Shown: positions 23,601 to 35,600 of the stretch, piece after piece
Position numbering within the stretch: the first letter of the stretch is position 1
How the letters are laid out: each line of letters opens with the position of its first letter
Source: Nelumbo lutea
Lineage: Eukaryota; Streptophyta; Magnoliopsida; Proteales; Nelumbonaceae
Length of the DNA: 64,000 nucleotides
NCBI GenBank assembly: GCA_022828595.1
Contig: JAKGHH010000002.1
Location: 39,216,222 to 39,280,221 of the forward strand
Reading direction: 5' to 3'
The notes under the pieces: model-generated
Told to the model about the DNA's origin: nothing
Databases searched by the model: none
The model's input: only the letters and a program-made list of their open reading frames with translations
Made by a program: the position numbers and the translations under genes

Positions 23601-26600
23601 CATTCTTCCCATAATCCTCTTCAGGGGGAGACTAGTGGGATGGAAGAGGATTCTTCTTCCCCCTCCTTTTTTGTGCCTCTTTCTGCCTCGGGCCTTCCAT
23701 CTTCTCCTCCTGATCCTCCTAGATGTAGCATCCCGGGTGAACCTAGTAAGGCTCCCATTGTGCCTGTTACCACTCTTGATGCTGCAGATGTTCCTGAGGA
23801 CTCTAGTAGGCAACAAAAAGATATAACAATCACCTATAACATAAGGAAAAAGGGCCCTCTAACTCATGGCAGCAACCAATCGGACTCGGATCAACCTGTC
23901 TCAACAACTCCAGGTAATCTTATCACATATACTTCTGATTTGGATCTTCCTATTGCTCTTCGTAAGTCTACCCGTTCTTGTACTATTCGACACCTCATTG
24001 CTGATTTTGTTTCTTACTCACGTTTGTCTCCTCGTTATTATTCCTTTGTGTCTGCTATCTCTTCTGTGCATGCCCCTACTAGGTACTCAGAGGCAGTGTC
24101 TGACTCAAGATGGAAAGAGGCTATGAATGAAGAAATGAAAGCCTTAATAAAAGCAAGGACTTGGGAATTAGTGAATCTACCAGAAGGGAAGAGCACTGTT
24201 GGATGCAAGTGGGTGTTCACTGTAATGCATAGGGAGGACAGGTCCATTGAAAGGTACAAGGCTAGACTTGTGGCAAAGGGGTTTACTCGAAAGGAAGGGA
24301 TTGACTACAAAGAAACCTTTGCTCTAGTAGCGAAGCTCAACACAATCCGGGTTTTATTGCCGTTAGCTGCAAACTTTTCATGGGAGCTACATCAGCTGGA
24401 TGTGAAGAATGCTTTCCTAAATGGTGATCTACATGAAGAGGTATTCATGGATACACCACCAGGCTATGTTTTTGATAAAAAAAGTGTGTAAATTGAGGAA
24501 AGCATTATATGGTCTTAAGCAGTCTCCTCGGGCTTGTTTAAGAAGCTTTGTGGGGCCATGAAGAAAGTGGGGTACACTCAAAGTGGGGCAAATTATACCT
24601 TATTCATAAGGAAACAAAATAGCAAACTTACAGCACTCATTGTCTATGTGGATGATATAGTGATTATTGGGGATGATCTAGAAGAGATAAAAAGATTAAA
24701 GAAGTTCTTGGCATCTGAGTTTGAGATCAAAGACTTGGGCCTTCTGAGATACTTCCTTAGGATTGAAGTCGTTAGGTCAAAAGAGGGCATCCATATATGT
24801 CAGCAGAAGTATGTTCTTTACCTCCTAGAAGAGACAGGCATGATGGAGTGTAGGCCAGCAGATACTCCAATAGAACAAAACCATGGTCTACAGGAATCAG
24901 TAGGAGAGGACTACCTTGATAAAGAGAAATACCAAAAGTTGGTAGGGAAGTTGATATATCTGTCTATCACTCGACCAGATATTGCCTATGTTGTACATGT
25001 TGTCAGCCAGTTCATGCACTCTCCAAAGATCCCTCATATGAGAGCAGTGGAAAGGATTCTTAGGTACTTGAAGACTTGCCCAGGAAAAGGAATTCTGTTC
25101 AGAAAACACAATAAAATTGAAATTCAAGCGTATACTGATGCAGATTGGGCCGGTTCTGTTGGGGACAGGAAAGTCAACTTCTGGGTATTGCACGTCTGTT
25201 GGAGGGAATCTGGTTACATGGCGGAGTAAAAAGCAAAATGTGGTTGCTAGATCAAGTGCATAGGCTGAATATCGAGCTATGGCTCATGGTGTTGCTGAAC
25301 TTCTATGGATTAGGACCCTTATTAGTGAACTCGGGATAAAGATCGAGTGTCCTCTCAGGTTGTACTGTGACAAAAAGGCTGCCATCAACATTGCAAATAA
25401 CCCAATGCAACATGATAGGACGAAACATATCGAGATTGACCGACACTTCGTTAGAGAAAGAATAGTTTCAGGGGAACTCTGCATTCTTTATACTCCTTCC
25501 GAGATGCAAATTGCAGATGTGCTAACAAAAGGGCTAGCTTCAATGAAATTCTTGGACTTACTTGGCAAGCTAAACATGACTGACATCCATGCTTAGCTTG
25601 AGGGGGAGTGTTGGTTTGGTTGATTTAAAGTATATGTCAGTCATTGCTGGGTCTTAAGTCATTAGTTATTGGGCCTAAACTTGTTTGATGTTTTATTTGT
25701 CTAGGTGTCCCATCACTAATCAAGGGCGTTCTAGTCCATTCATGTAACACTATGTGATAAACATATATATAAGATAGTAGGGTCGGCTGAAAGGTTTTGA
25801 GCCACCATTCTCAAACATTCTCCTCTTCTTCTTCTCTTCTTTTTCTTCTTCGGCAACTGTGTTCCAGCAAACAATTATATTAATTTGGTAATAATTTAAT
25901 AAATTAATTCATATTTCCTAAATAGTAAATTAATATTTGATAATAACTTTATAAATAAATACATATTATATATTTATTATATATAAATAATGTATATTTC
26001 TATTATATGTAATAGTATCGGGTCGGGCTCGGGCTCGGGCTCGGGCCCGGGCCAGGCTTGGACCTAGGCCGGGCTTATTTGACAAAGCCCAAGCCCGGCC
26101 GAAAAATAATTGGGCCCAATATTTAAAGCCTGAGCCCAAGCCCGCAAGCCTGAAATTTGTCCAAAACCGAAAAATATTGGGTCGGGTCGAGCTGGCCCGT
26201 CAGGCTACCCGGCCCATGAATAGGTCTAATTGTATCAAGAGCTCTTCAATAAAGCAATTTCAAAAAAAAAAAAAACTTACAAAAATGTTACCAAGTAGCA
26301 AAAAACTCAATGCACTTGTCCATGCATATCGGGTGTATCAATACTTTGAACCTTGGGTGAGAGGTTGTTAACAAATTGTTGAGATTGAGAGAAGCCTTAA
26401 TGATGACTCCTTTTGATGAAAACAAAGTGCTTCTCAATTTTTTGGATGAGAAAGTGGAGTTTGTAGCTTCATTATTTCAAATTAAAGTCTACAAAATTCT
26501 AATCTCGAGATGTTGCTTAAGATCGAACTTGAAAATTTTGAAGGTAAAGATGGAATTACAATTAGGATTGGTTTGCCTTTTCATTTATAACAACAAAAAA

Positions 26601-29600
26601 CCTTTCAATCAAACGCAACATTTTGTGGGGGATGCTTGGAGGGCTACTTTGTAAAGGGATCTACACTCAACGGCATTGAGGTTGGTAGATGTGATGTCAG
26701 GTCCATTCCCAATAAGTTTTTTTTTTTTGTGACAGATTGACTCACATAGTTTGGCTTGCAACGCCCATTGAAGTTGCTATGTGGAAAGGAGGTACAAGGT
26801 GGGAAATTACTCAAATGACTCACACAAACAGGTTGAAGAGGTTGAGTTACATGACACAGCTAAATTGGTTATTTTCAAATGTCCCGGTGATTTGAAAGGT
26901 GAGGAACATACTCTAAAATGTGCCTCATCTGGGTCCCAAGCACAACACTTTCAAAAGGCATGCGCCTTTTGAAAATTTGTGCATTTTTTCTATTCTTTTA
27001 TGTCTAGCAGTTGGGCCGGCAAACCCCCAACCAAGCCCCTCGAAGCTCCAAAAACCCCGTATTTACTAATGTTGCTCATTCATTCATCCTAATAAAAGAT
27101 ATTTTTAAAAGGCACTTAAAGTTATAAAACCTTTATAGGGATTAAGAATTTAAGACCTTGATGTGGACTTGTTTAGGCTTGCCTCAAGGGGCTTGGTACA
27201 AAGGCAGCTTGTAGAACCAAGAATGCATAATATTTAACATCACATTAGCTATTTGAAGTAATGAAATCGGGAAAAAGAATAAAGACATTAAGAGCTTTAT
27301 GTGCTTGAATATGTTTTATATTTTCTACTTCATTTTATTTTTTAGATTTTCATTTTAAACATATTTTACATGTTATTTTTACGTATTTTAACTTGAGATA
27401 ATAGGTTTTTTCAAAACATTTGTTTTAAAACTTAAGTTTATATTCTTAATTAATATTGTGTTTAATATTTTTAATGTTTTGGCTTTTTCTGGATTGTTTA
27501 GCACTTTTTGCATTTTAACACCTTACTTCAAAAAGGCATGCACCTCACCTTGCACCTCATGCCTCATGTACAAAATGCCCCTTGCATTATTTTGTGCCTT
27601 GTGCTATTAAAACATTGAGCTAGGAAATTACTAGAATGAGGATTTGTGATGTTTAAACAGAAAGAAGTGCGCAAAAGTTCAAACTTTAGCTTTTCTTTGG
27701 AAGATGAAACACAAGAGTTGGCAAACCCATCGGGTATTCATCATTGGAGGAGATGAGGTGACAAAGGTTCCTAAGGTGTTAAGCAAGCAAAGGGAATTGA
27801 ACACAGGTTTAATTAGGTGAATTGAACAAATATGGTGACAAAGGGGCCAACGGAGAGTGGACCAAGTAGTCAAGGGCATGAACAAAATACTTCAGACAAG
27901 TTCGTTTAAACCAAGATGAGTGGGTTGGACTACAATACATTAAGAAAATGAGGAAAAAACATCTATTCTTTGGACAATATGGGAAGAACATATGGAAGAA
28001 TCTTCTAAAGCTGCTCCAAATATTAGGATATCCATGTTCCATGCCCTCGTTATTTTACATTGTCAAGTAGCAGCAAAAGTAGCAAAACAACTAGCTATGA
28101 AAAGCTTAATAATTAAAATAAATAAAGAAGAAGAAAGCCAATCCAAGAATTTCTTACTTGTATAGCAAGAAAAATAAGGAAGAAGAGAGAAAGAGCTGTT
28201 CAAGAGAAAGAAGAAGTTGGAAGAAAAGAGGAAGAGAAGAGTAGAGAAAAATGTCCCTCTCTCACTCCCTTACTCTATATATGTGTTGAATTAATTTAAA
28301 AGAAAAATTACATGGGTGCCCTGGTTAGGCAGCTGACCCAATAAACATAAGAACTAATGTGTTAAGGACCCATAAAGACAGCCCATTACAACAGAAATAA
28401 AATAATAAACAGTTGAAATAAAGCAAGGCCCATTCGGCCACCAAACTAAGGCCTATTTGACCCAATCTCTCTACACTCCCCCTCAAGCTGAGCATAAATG
28501 TCAATCATGCCCAGCTTGCTTATATAGTGTTGGAGCTTTGACTTAGGTACCCTTGGTCAAGATGTCTGCCAGTTGTTCCTTTGATGAGATAAAAGGGAGG
28601 CACACTTCTCCTGAGGCCACTCTCTCTCGTATGAAGTGCCTGACTACCTCAATGTGTTTGATTCTGTCATGCTGAACCAGGTTATGAGCAATGTAAATGG
28701 CGGCCTGATTATCACATTACAACATTAGTGACCTATATAATCAATCCCATCTCTTCTAAGAGAGATCTGAGCCACAACAACTCCGACACCCCATGAGCAA
28801 TAGCCCTATACTCTGTCTTAGCTAAAGATCGGGCAATAACTTACTCCTCCAGGAGACAATGTTTCCAGCCACCATGGCACAATAATCTAATGTGGATATT
28901 TTGTCATCTAAACTGCCTACCCAATCAGCATTTGCATATGCTTCTAACTTCATATGTGTCTGTAGGAGCATGCATAAACTGGCTAATCAACCGCGCAGCA
29001 TAGGAAATGCATGGCTGAGTAATAGTGAAAAGTCCTCAACTTTTCATGAAGTCCAACACACGATGAAAAGTCCCTCTTTGGACCTAGCAACCCCAATGCG
29101 CAAGAAGTACCTCAACTCCCCCAAATCTTTGGACCTATGAGTCTGTGACAACGTTGTCATCCACATACGCAATGAGGAAGGTAACATAAGAAGAAGCTCT
29201 CCTCTTCACAAATAGAGTGTGATCTAACCGTGTCTATGTATAACCAAACTGAATAAGTGCAGTCCTAAATCTACCAAACCAAGCATAAGGAGATTGCTTA
29301 AGTCCATAAAGACATTTCTTCAATTTACACACCTATCATTCCAAGGGGAAGGGACATATACACCTCTTCTATCAAGTCATCATTCAAGAAGGCATTTTTT
29401 ACATCAAACTGGTAAAAAGGCAAATCATAATTTACTACCAAAGGCAAGAGAACTCTCATAAATGTCATCTTTGCCACTAGAGAAAAGGTCTCCATATAAT
29501 ATAATCAATCCCATAGACCTGAGTACACCCCTTGGCAACAAGGCGGGCTTCCTCTTAATCTATCCATTGGCATGGTATTTTATGGTATAAACCCATTTAC

Positions 29601-32600
29601 AACCAACAAGCTCATTCCTAGCAGGTAAGTCTACAATATCCCAACCAAGTATTGTTCTTATGAAGTGCTTCTATCTCAGTTCTCATAGCATCCCTCCATT
29701 CTAGCTTGGATAAGGCTTTTCATACATTCTTAGGGGCAGACTGGAATGAAATGGAGGCTAAGAAGGAATAGTAGGAAGGGGACAATAATTGTAAGAAAGG
29801 TGTTTGGAAATGCAATGAACAGTACATTTCCTTTTACCTTTTCTTACAGCAATGGGTAGGTCAAGGTCTAGGAATGAGGGTACTAGTTGTGGTTCTATAG
29901 GACTTGTCCTCTCTTCAATGATTGGAAGTTCTAGAGGCTCACCTAGAAATGGGGGAACAAGATGTTCATGCCTTAGTCTTTGTCGTTGGTACCACCTTTG
30001 AAGAATAGGTGTAGTGAACATCGGAGGACTAGGAGGAAGAAAGGTGTAGGAATGGAGGAGCCAGAAGATTCAACTACAGGAGTCAAAGGAGCTGAAGGAG
30101 GACCGATACAAGAGTCAATAGGAGCTGGTAAAGGTGGGGGAGAAGCAAACAACTCACTAGAGGGCTCCCCCTTAGAAGAATGGCTATAAAAGGGGGTTGA
30201 CTCTACAAAAGTGACATCCATAGAAACAAACCGGGTGCCACTACTGAGATCGAAGCAACAATAACCCTTATGTTGTAGAGGCATACCCTAGAAAAATACA
30301 CTTCCTGGACTTGGGTTCAAACTATGTCTTTGGGAACTAGGAACATGAACATGGCAAGTGCACCCAAAGACTCGCAAAGGAATGGAGAAAACTTCTTGGT
30401 TTGGAAAGAGAACACTGAAGGGAGACTTGAACCCCAAAACCCAAGAAGGTATACGGTTAATAAGATATGTAGTTGTCATCACTGCATCACCCCAAAACCT
30501 TATAGGGACATGGGAAGCAAAAAGGATGCTTCTAGAAATTTCCACAGTGTCAATTCTTTCTCTTTGCTACCCCATTTTGTTTTAGAGTGCGGGCACAAGA
30601 GCTTTGGTGAACAACTCCAAACTTCTCAAAATAAAAGGCAAGATCCTTCTCAAAACATTCCTTAACATTATCTGATCGGAATATTTTGATCTAGGTGTCA
30701 AACTGAGTAAGCACAAATTCATGAAATTCTTGAACAAGTTTAGGTACTTCATGTGAATGCATAAGATACAACCAAGTGTAACGAGAGAAGTCATCAATTA
30801 ACAAAATAAAATATTTATAGCCTCCCATGCAAGGTAAATGGTAAGGCCCCCACACATCAAAATGAGCAGTGTTAAAAGGAAAAATGGATCTTTTATTACT
30901 TGTTGTATAAGAGTTTCTACAATGTTTTGAAAACTCATAGGACTCATAATGTAGATTCAATAGACTAACTCCTTCGATGCAGGAAACAAAAGATTTAAAT
31001 AAGAAAAAGACAGATAACCCAAACGATGATGACATAACATGACATGACTAATTGACTCTAAAACTGTAGATCCAAAAGCTGATTTCTAAGGTAGTACTCG
31101 GCTCTATTCAGGCATGTCTAACAAATATATCTCATTTACCTCATAGCCACTCCCAATCACCTTCTAAGGTTTCATGTCCTGAAAAACACAATAAGAATGA
31201 AAGAATGTTACACTACAGTTCAAAGGTTTAGTCAAATTACTAACTGAAAGTAGGTTGATATTAAGTTTAGGTACATGAAGCACAAAAGTCAAAGTAAGGG
31301 AGCCCGAGGTTTCGATGTCCCCCTTTCCTGAGATGGAGGCAAGAGAACCATCAACGAGGGATATTTTGTCATGACCAGATAAGAGTTGGTAAGTAGCAAA
31401 TAAAGTGGAAGGACTAGTCATATGGTCAAAAGCACCATAATCTATTATCTAGGGAATCCTATGATTACCTGAGGTAGAGGCATGATTTGCTGTAGCACAA
31501 ATACCTAAGTGAGCATAGGCAGAGGTGGAGTTGTTACTGGGTGGAGCAAAAGCTGAAGTAGACAATAGATGGCTAATGATGCGGCCATATTTCTCACAAG
31601 GTTCAAAATATCATTATGTATCGTACCGGGGCCTTCCTGATACGCCCCTACAAAGGGGTGTATCGGGTCAGGTCATGGTTCAAAGGGTAGTTGGGACTTA
31701 AACTGACCCCTCTGAACCGGTTTTGAAAAAAAATAAATAAAACATTAAAAAAAAAGCACCGATCGGCCTATGTCAATATTTAGAACCTTGATTTCTCATA
31801 TTTAGCCCTGTCGGTTGCAAGTTGTTCCCCCATAGACTTCTTATCACATTGCCCTTCTCACCATCAGAGGAGGTGGCTATATTAGCCTTGCCTCCTTTCC
31901 CATTCCCACTCTTTCTGTCATTGTTATTATTATTCTTGAATCTGGCGGGTAAGAGCTCTGGATGTAATTTCCAACAGGCATCCTTTGTGTGCTTTGGCTT
32001 CTTGTAGCATTCACGCACAACCTCCTTTCTCTCAGTACCATCCTTCTGCTTTGTCCCAGCATTAGCAAAGTGTTCCAATGGGATCTCCACAATCTAAACA
32101 TGTCTCCTGCTCTCCTCACTACTAACCATAGAATAATCCTAAGAAAGGGTCACCCCATCCTTAGCTAACACATTCTATCTGACTATATCATACTCGGGAT
32201 CATATTTGTCAAGGCAACGCCTAGGCAACAAGGCACCCTTTGAGGCTTGCCTCACCTAATCACCAAGAAATTTTGTGCTATGTATTATAAAATACTTTTT
32301 TATTCTTTATCTTTTGACATTATAATTATAAAATAGGCACTATTAAACTAAAATATCCATTGTGTATTTATATACTAATTTCTTTTTATTATTTTCTTAT
32401 TTGTTAGGGTTTAATCAATACAAACATTGTTAAATGCTGTATTAAATCCTCAAAGGCTTTAAAACCTGAACCACTACTACTACTATAACAAAAATAAGGG
32501 TTCAGCCCCTATATTTTTTTTATTCTTCTTTTTCTTCTCATTAATATGTTGATTTTCTATATTTTAACATGAACTCTATACTTTTCTTTTGAAATTTATG

Positions 32601-35600
32601 AATAATCATTAAGGAAATACAGCTATGGTACCTAGGGAACTACCCTAGGATCTATGTTTTCTACATAAAAAAATCCATCGCCTAGGTGACTAGGCGACAA
32701 GGCGCCCCCATGTTGCCTATCCTCACCTAGGCACCTTGAAAACTATGCTCAAGATTGAGCCTGATTAGGAACTCAAAAACCTGATTCCTCTCCACCAATT
32801 TCCTATGAGTTTCAGCATCTGTTGTGCATCCTCATTGAACTGTCTCCATCAAATCAATTTCCTGCCACATAGCCTTCAATATTGAGAAATACACAACTAA
32901 TGGGTTCTCCCCTTATCTCAAATTATTCACATCATTCTTCAATTTGCAGGCTCTAGCAACATTTAACTTCTGTGAGTGGGTCTCTTTAACAATATCCCCT
33001 ACTTCCTTAGCAATCTCTAACCACAAGTAGTGTTGACTAATATGAGGTTGCATAGTGTTCACCAACCATCTTACAACAATGTAATTATCTTGCACCCACT
33101 TCTCATAGGAAGGATCGTCCTCCTTGGGTTTTGTCTTACTCCCAGTGATATACCCCAATTTTCCTCTGCTACAAACATGAATTTTTATTAATTAAGACCA
33201 TGCCAAATAGTTTGTCCCATCTAGCTTCACAGTAGTCACTACCCCACAAAGATTTTCTATGGACCCCTGACCACATCCAAAGTTTGTAGGGTATTTTGTC
33301 TCACCTCTAGTATGCTCCATTGATTAAACGAAGGCAAACGAATATCAAAACAAGATACTATTATCAAAAATTACTAACCTAAGATTTCCTGAAATAGAAA
33401 ACTAGGGTTTTACAGCACCCGATATAATGAGAGAAAATAGGCGAGAGAGAGAAGAAAGAACTTGCGGCCACTCCTTCCAAGGACTCTAGAAATTTCTCTA
33501 GCTAGAGTCGACCTCCAAATGGGTCAGTAAACTCCCTTTTTAAGCCCCAAGTGCCAGCTTTAAACTCTCTCTAAGCCTCTTAGTCCGATTTCTCCAATCA
33601 ACTAGGGTTTCTAGGAAAAATCTCCAAAAACCTATCTTGGGCCTCAACCTAAATGATATATCTTCTCTAGAAATCTCCCCTGACTGGGCAGCATCAATCT
33701 TCAATCAATCAGCAGCTTACTTACTTGTCCATACACACTGTCTAGGGGTCTAAGAGAAGAAAAGCAGGAAGTGGGAACCTGCTCTGATACCAAGAAGAAA
33801 ACCAGTCCAAGAATTTCCCACGTATAACAAGAAAAATAAGGAAGAAGAGAGAAAGAGGTGTTGAAGAGAAAGAAGTTAGAAAAAAAGAGGAAGAGAAGAG
33901 AAGAGAAAAATGTCCCTCTCTCACTCCCTTAGACTCTTTATGTATGTGCAGGATTAATTTAAAAGAAAAATTACATGGGTGCCCCTAGTTAGGCAGCTGA
34001 CCCAATAAACATAAGAACTAATGTGTTAAGGGCCCATAAGGACAGTAAACAGCTGAAGTAAAGCAAGGCCCATTTGGTCCAATCTCTCTACAAAGAGATG
34101 CACCCTCAAATATTTGGAACTGAAAATCCTCAACTTGATATTAAAATTTAAAATTACACCAATACAAGTGGGATTTTGAATTTTATAATCATGTGAAGAA
34201 CCTCCCTTCAATAATTACCCATTTTAAATTTTACCTAATGATATATCACATTCAAAACCTACATAACTCTTTATTCATAGTAGAACATAAAGGAAATGGA
34301 GTTCACTGATAAAAGCAATATCAATTGGCCTGTTTCACAAAATTCATAGAGATATACTGACAATATTAAAATTCCCAAAATACAAAGACTGCCCTCTATA
34401 ATCATTTAAAATTAAATTGTTTGAAGATATTTAAAATTGAACAGCACTAATGCACGTATGAGCCTCCTGACAACATAATGTATTCTCTCAAAAAGAAATG
34501 AACTTACCAAAAGCAATCCGTCCATAAGTCTTCCCATCCTTACAATGAAATACAGCCTGATTACATGCATAGGATGAAAAACTGAATCTATATAAGAAGC
34601 CATAAATGCACACATGGTACTACACAAGTAGTAAGCAATATGAAATAATTATAGGTTTGGACATCCTGAAAATATAAAGTACAGGAAACAGGATTACCTT
34701 GTTGAAGAAATTTATCCAAGAGATAGGAAAAGGTCCTATTCAATAACAATATCAATGTCATAAAATACTGAGAAAATAAAGGCACAGAAACATAAGACAG
34801 ATATAAGAAGAAAGACATCAGGTTACAACTGTTAACAATTCTTAAAATGAAGTTGAATATGCAATAAGGTCAACAATATACGGCATGTTGACAGATCAAA
34901 TTGAATGTGGTTTCTAACAAAACAGGAATAGAGAATCAATCAATAAATAAATAAATAAATAGAATTAAGAACTTTACACTGTATCTAAGAAAAGAAAAGC
35001 ACCAAAAACAAGCACCTTAGAGGCAAATTCATAATGGGGAAATCATTCAAACGGGTGACTAGAAGTGCAAATTCCGGAGCTGACTCATTGGATAGATGAT
35101 AGAGAAGGGGCAACAGAGGTCTGATGTGCACATGAAATGATTGTTCTTTTAATTGGATGAACAATTGTCAAAATCATACAATAGATCTACACATGCATAT
35201 GTTAGAAATGTACCTCCACTTGTTCTGCAGTCCCAGACCTCAACTGCCACTTCACTATCTTCAGTAGATATCAAGCTGGAAGCACTTTTCTTTGCTAACT
35301 TAGAATCCTCATATCGTGTTCCTGCTATTTCCCAAACCCTTGATATAAGTCTGCATCACAATTGAAAAATACATCATTCCTTAAAGATCATAGAATAACT
35401 TGTTCTGCTTATTTTCGTCATAATGCAGCACAAAGCCCAATGGATAGACTTAGTTTAATCATGTTTAATCAAAACATAAATGCCCTTTCAAGAAAGCAGA
35501 AATTGCATTACATGGGAAACAGTTCAAGCACAATTAGAATACAATTCAAAGAGAATCTGAAAGAAACAACCTAGGTTTCAGCAAGTATATCAGCCGATGT

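Larger units (their letters stand above)
23270..25873 (+). mobile_element. Copia B, internally deleted Ty1/copia element
   Basis: LTRs start TGTTGGTT (23270 and 25609) and share long identical blocks such as 'ctaggtgtcccatcactaat'. The purine tract gagggggag precedes the 3' LTR. Possible target duplications are attgt (23265-23269) and attat (25874-25878). The 5' LTR is cut at about 23507 and joined straight to the end of the integrase, so the primer-binding site, gag, protease and integrase core are gone. The pol frame that remains is broken twice. It cannot transpose by itself. Confidence 0.9.
23088..26228. mobile_element. GC-rich TAGACCTG-family MITE, copy 2, split by copia B
   Basis: Ends are TAGACCTGTTACAGACCGGG and 'cccatgaataggtcta', with GC-rich arms (gggctcgggctcgggc at about 26020). 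The perfect 8-bp target duplication attgtatc lies at 23080-23087 and 26229-26236. The AT-rich centre is interrupted at 23270 by copia B. Confidence 0.9.
23033..26355. mobile_element. CAAGGTTC-family MITE, copy 3, split by nested insertions
   Basis: Starts CAAGGTTCAAAATTTTGATA at 23033 and ends 'tcaatactttgaaccttg' at 26355. The flanks ggtgagaa (23025-23032) and ggtgagag (26356-26363) form an 8-bp duplication matching at 7 of 8. Only about 180 bases belong to this element: the rest (23088-26228, plus one copy of the inner target duplication) is a second MITE carrying a copia element. Confidence 0.85.
28128..34092 (-). mobile_element. Copia C, near full-length Ty1/copia element
   Basis: Read on the minus strand: a 5' LTR at 34092-33793, the primer-binding site TGGTATCAGAGCAGGTTCCC at 33792-33773, then gag, protease, integrase, reverse transcriptase and RNase H, the purine tract gagggggag (about 28484-28476) and a 3' LTR at 28475-28128. 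Both LTRs start TGTAGAGAGATTGG. Stops, frameshifts and two MITEs (31597-31790 and 32201-32747) inactivate it. Its LTR start resembles that of copia A, so the two are related families. It lies in intron 5 in the same orientation as the host gene. Clean target duplications were not found. Confidence 0.92.
17574..34507 (-). other. Intron 5 of the host gene, 16.9 kb, transposon-rich
   Basis: Bounded by donor TTTG|GTAAGT (34507) and acceptor ATATTCAG (17574). It contains copia C, a MITE/MITE/copia B nest, LINE D, copia A and LINE C. The unassigned parts are 21464-22279 and 26364-28127, which are AT-rich with no convincing ORF, and 34093-34507, which is ordinary intron sequence. Confidence 0.85.

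Noticed and set aside
23457..24491. A 344-codon host gene
   Set aside because: The sequence is the end of a copia integrase and the start of its reverse transcriptase; the first codons are LTR sequence.
26376..26972. A possible two-exon gene in intron 5
   Set aside because: No motif and no supporting splice pair; surrounded by transposons.
34412..34818. Minus-strand ORFs overlapping exon 5
   Set aside because: They read exon 5 in another frame and continue into intron DNA; the splice-consistent frame gives the [13 protein letters not shown] block instead.
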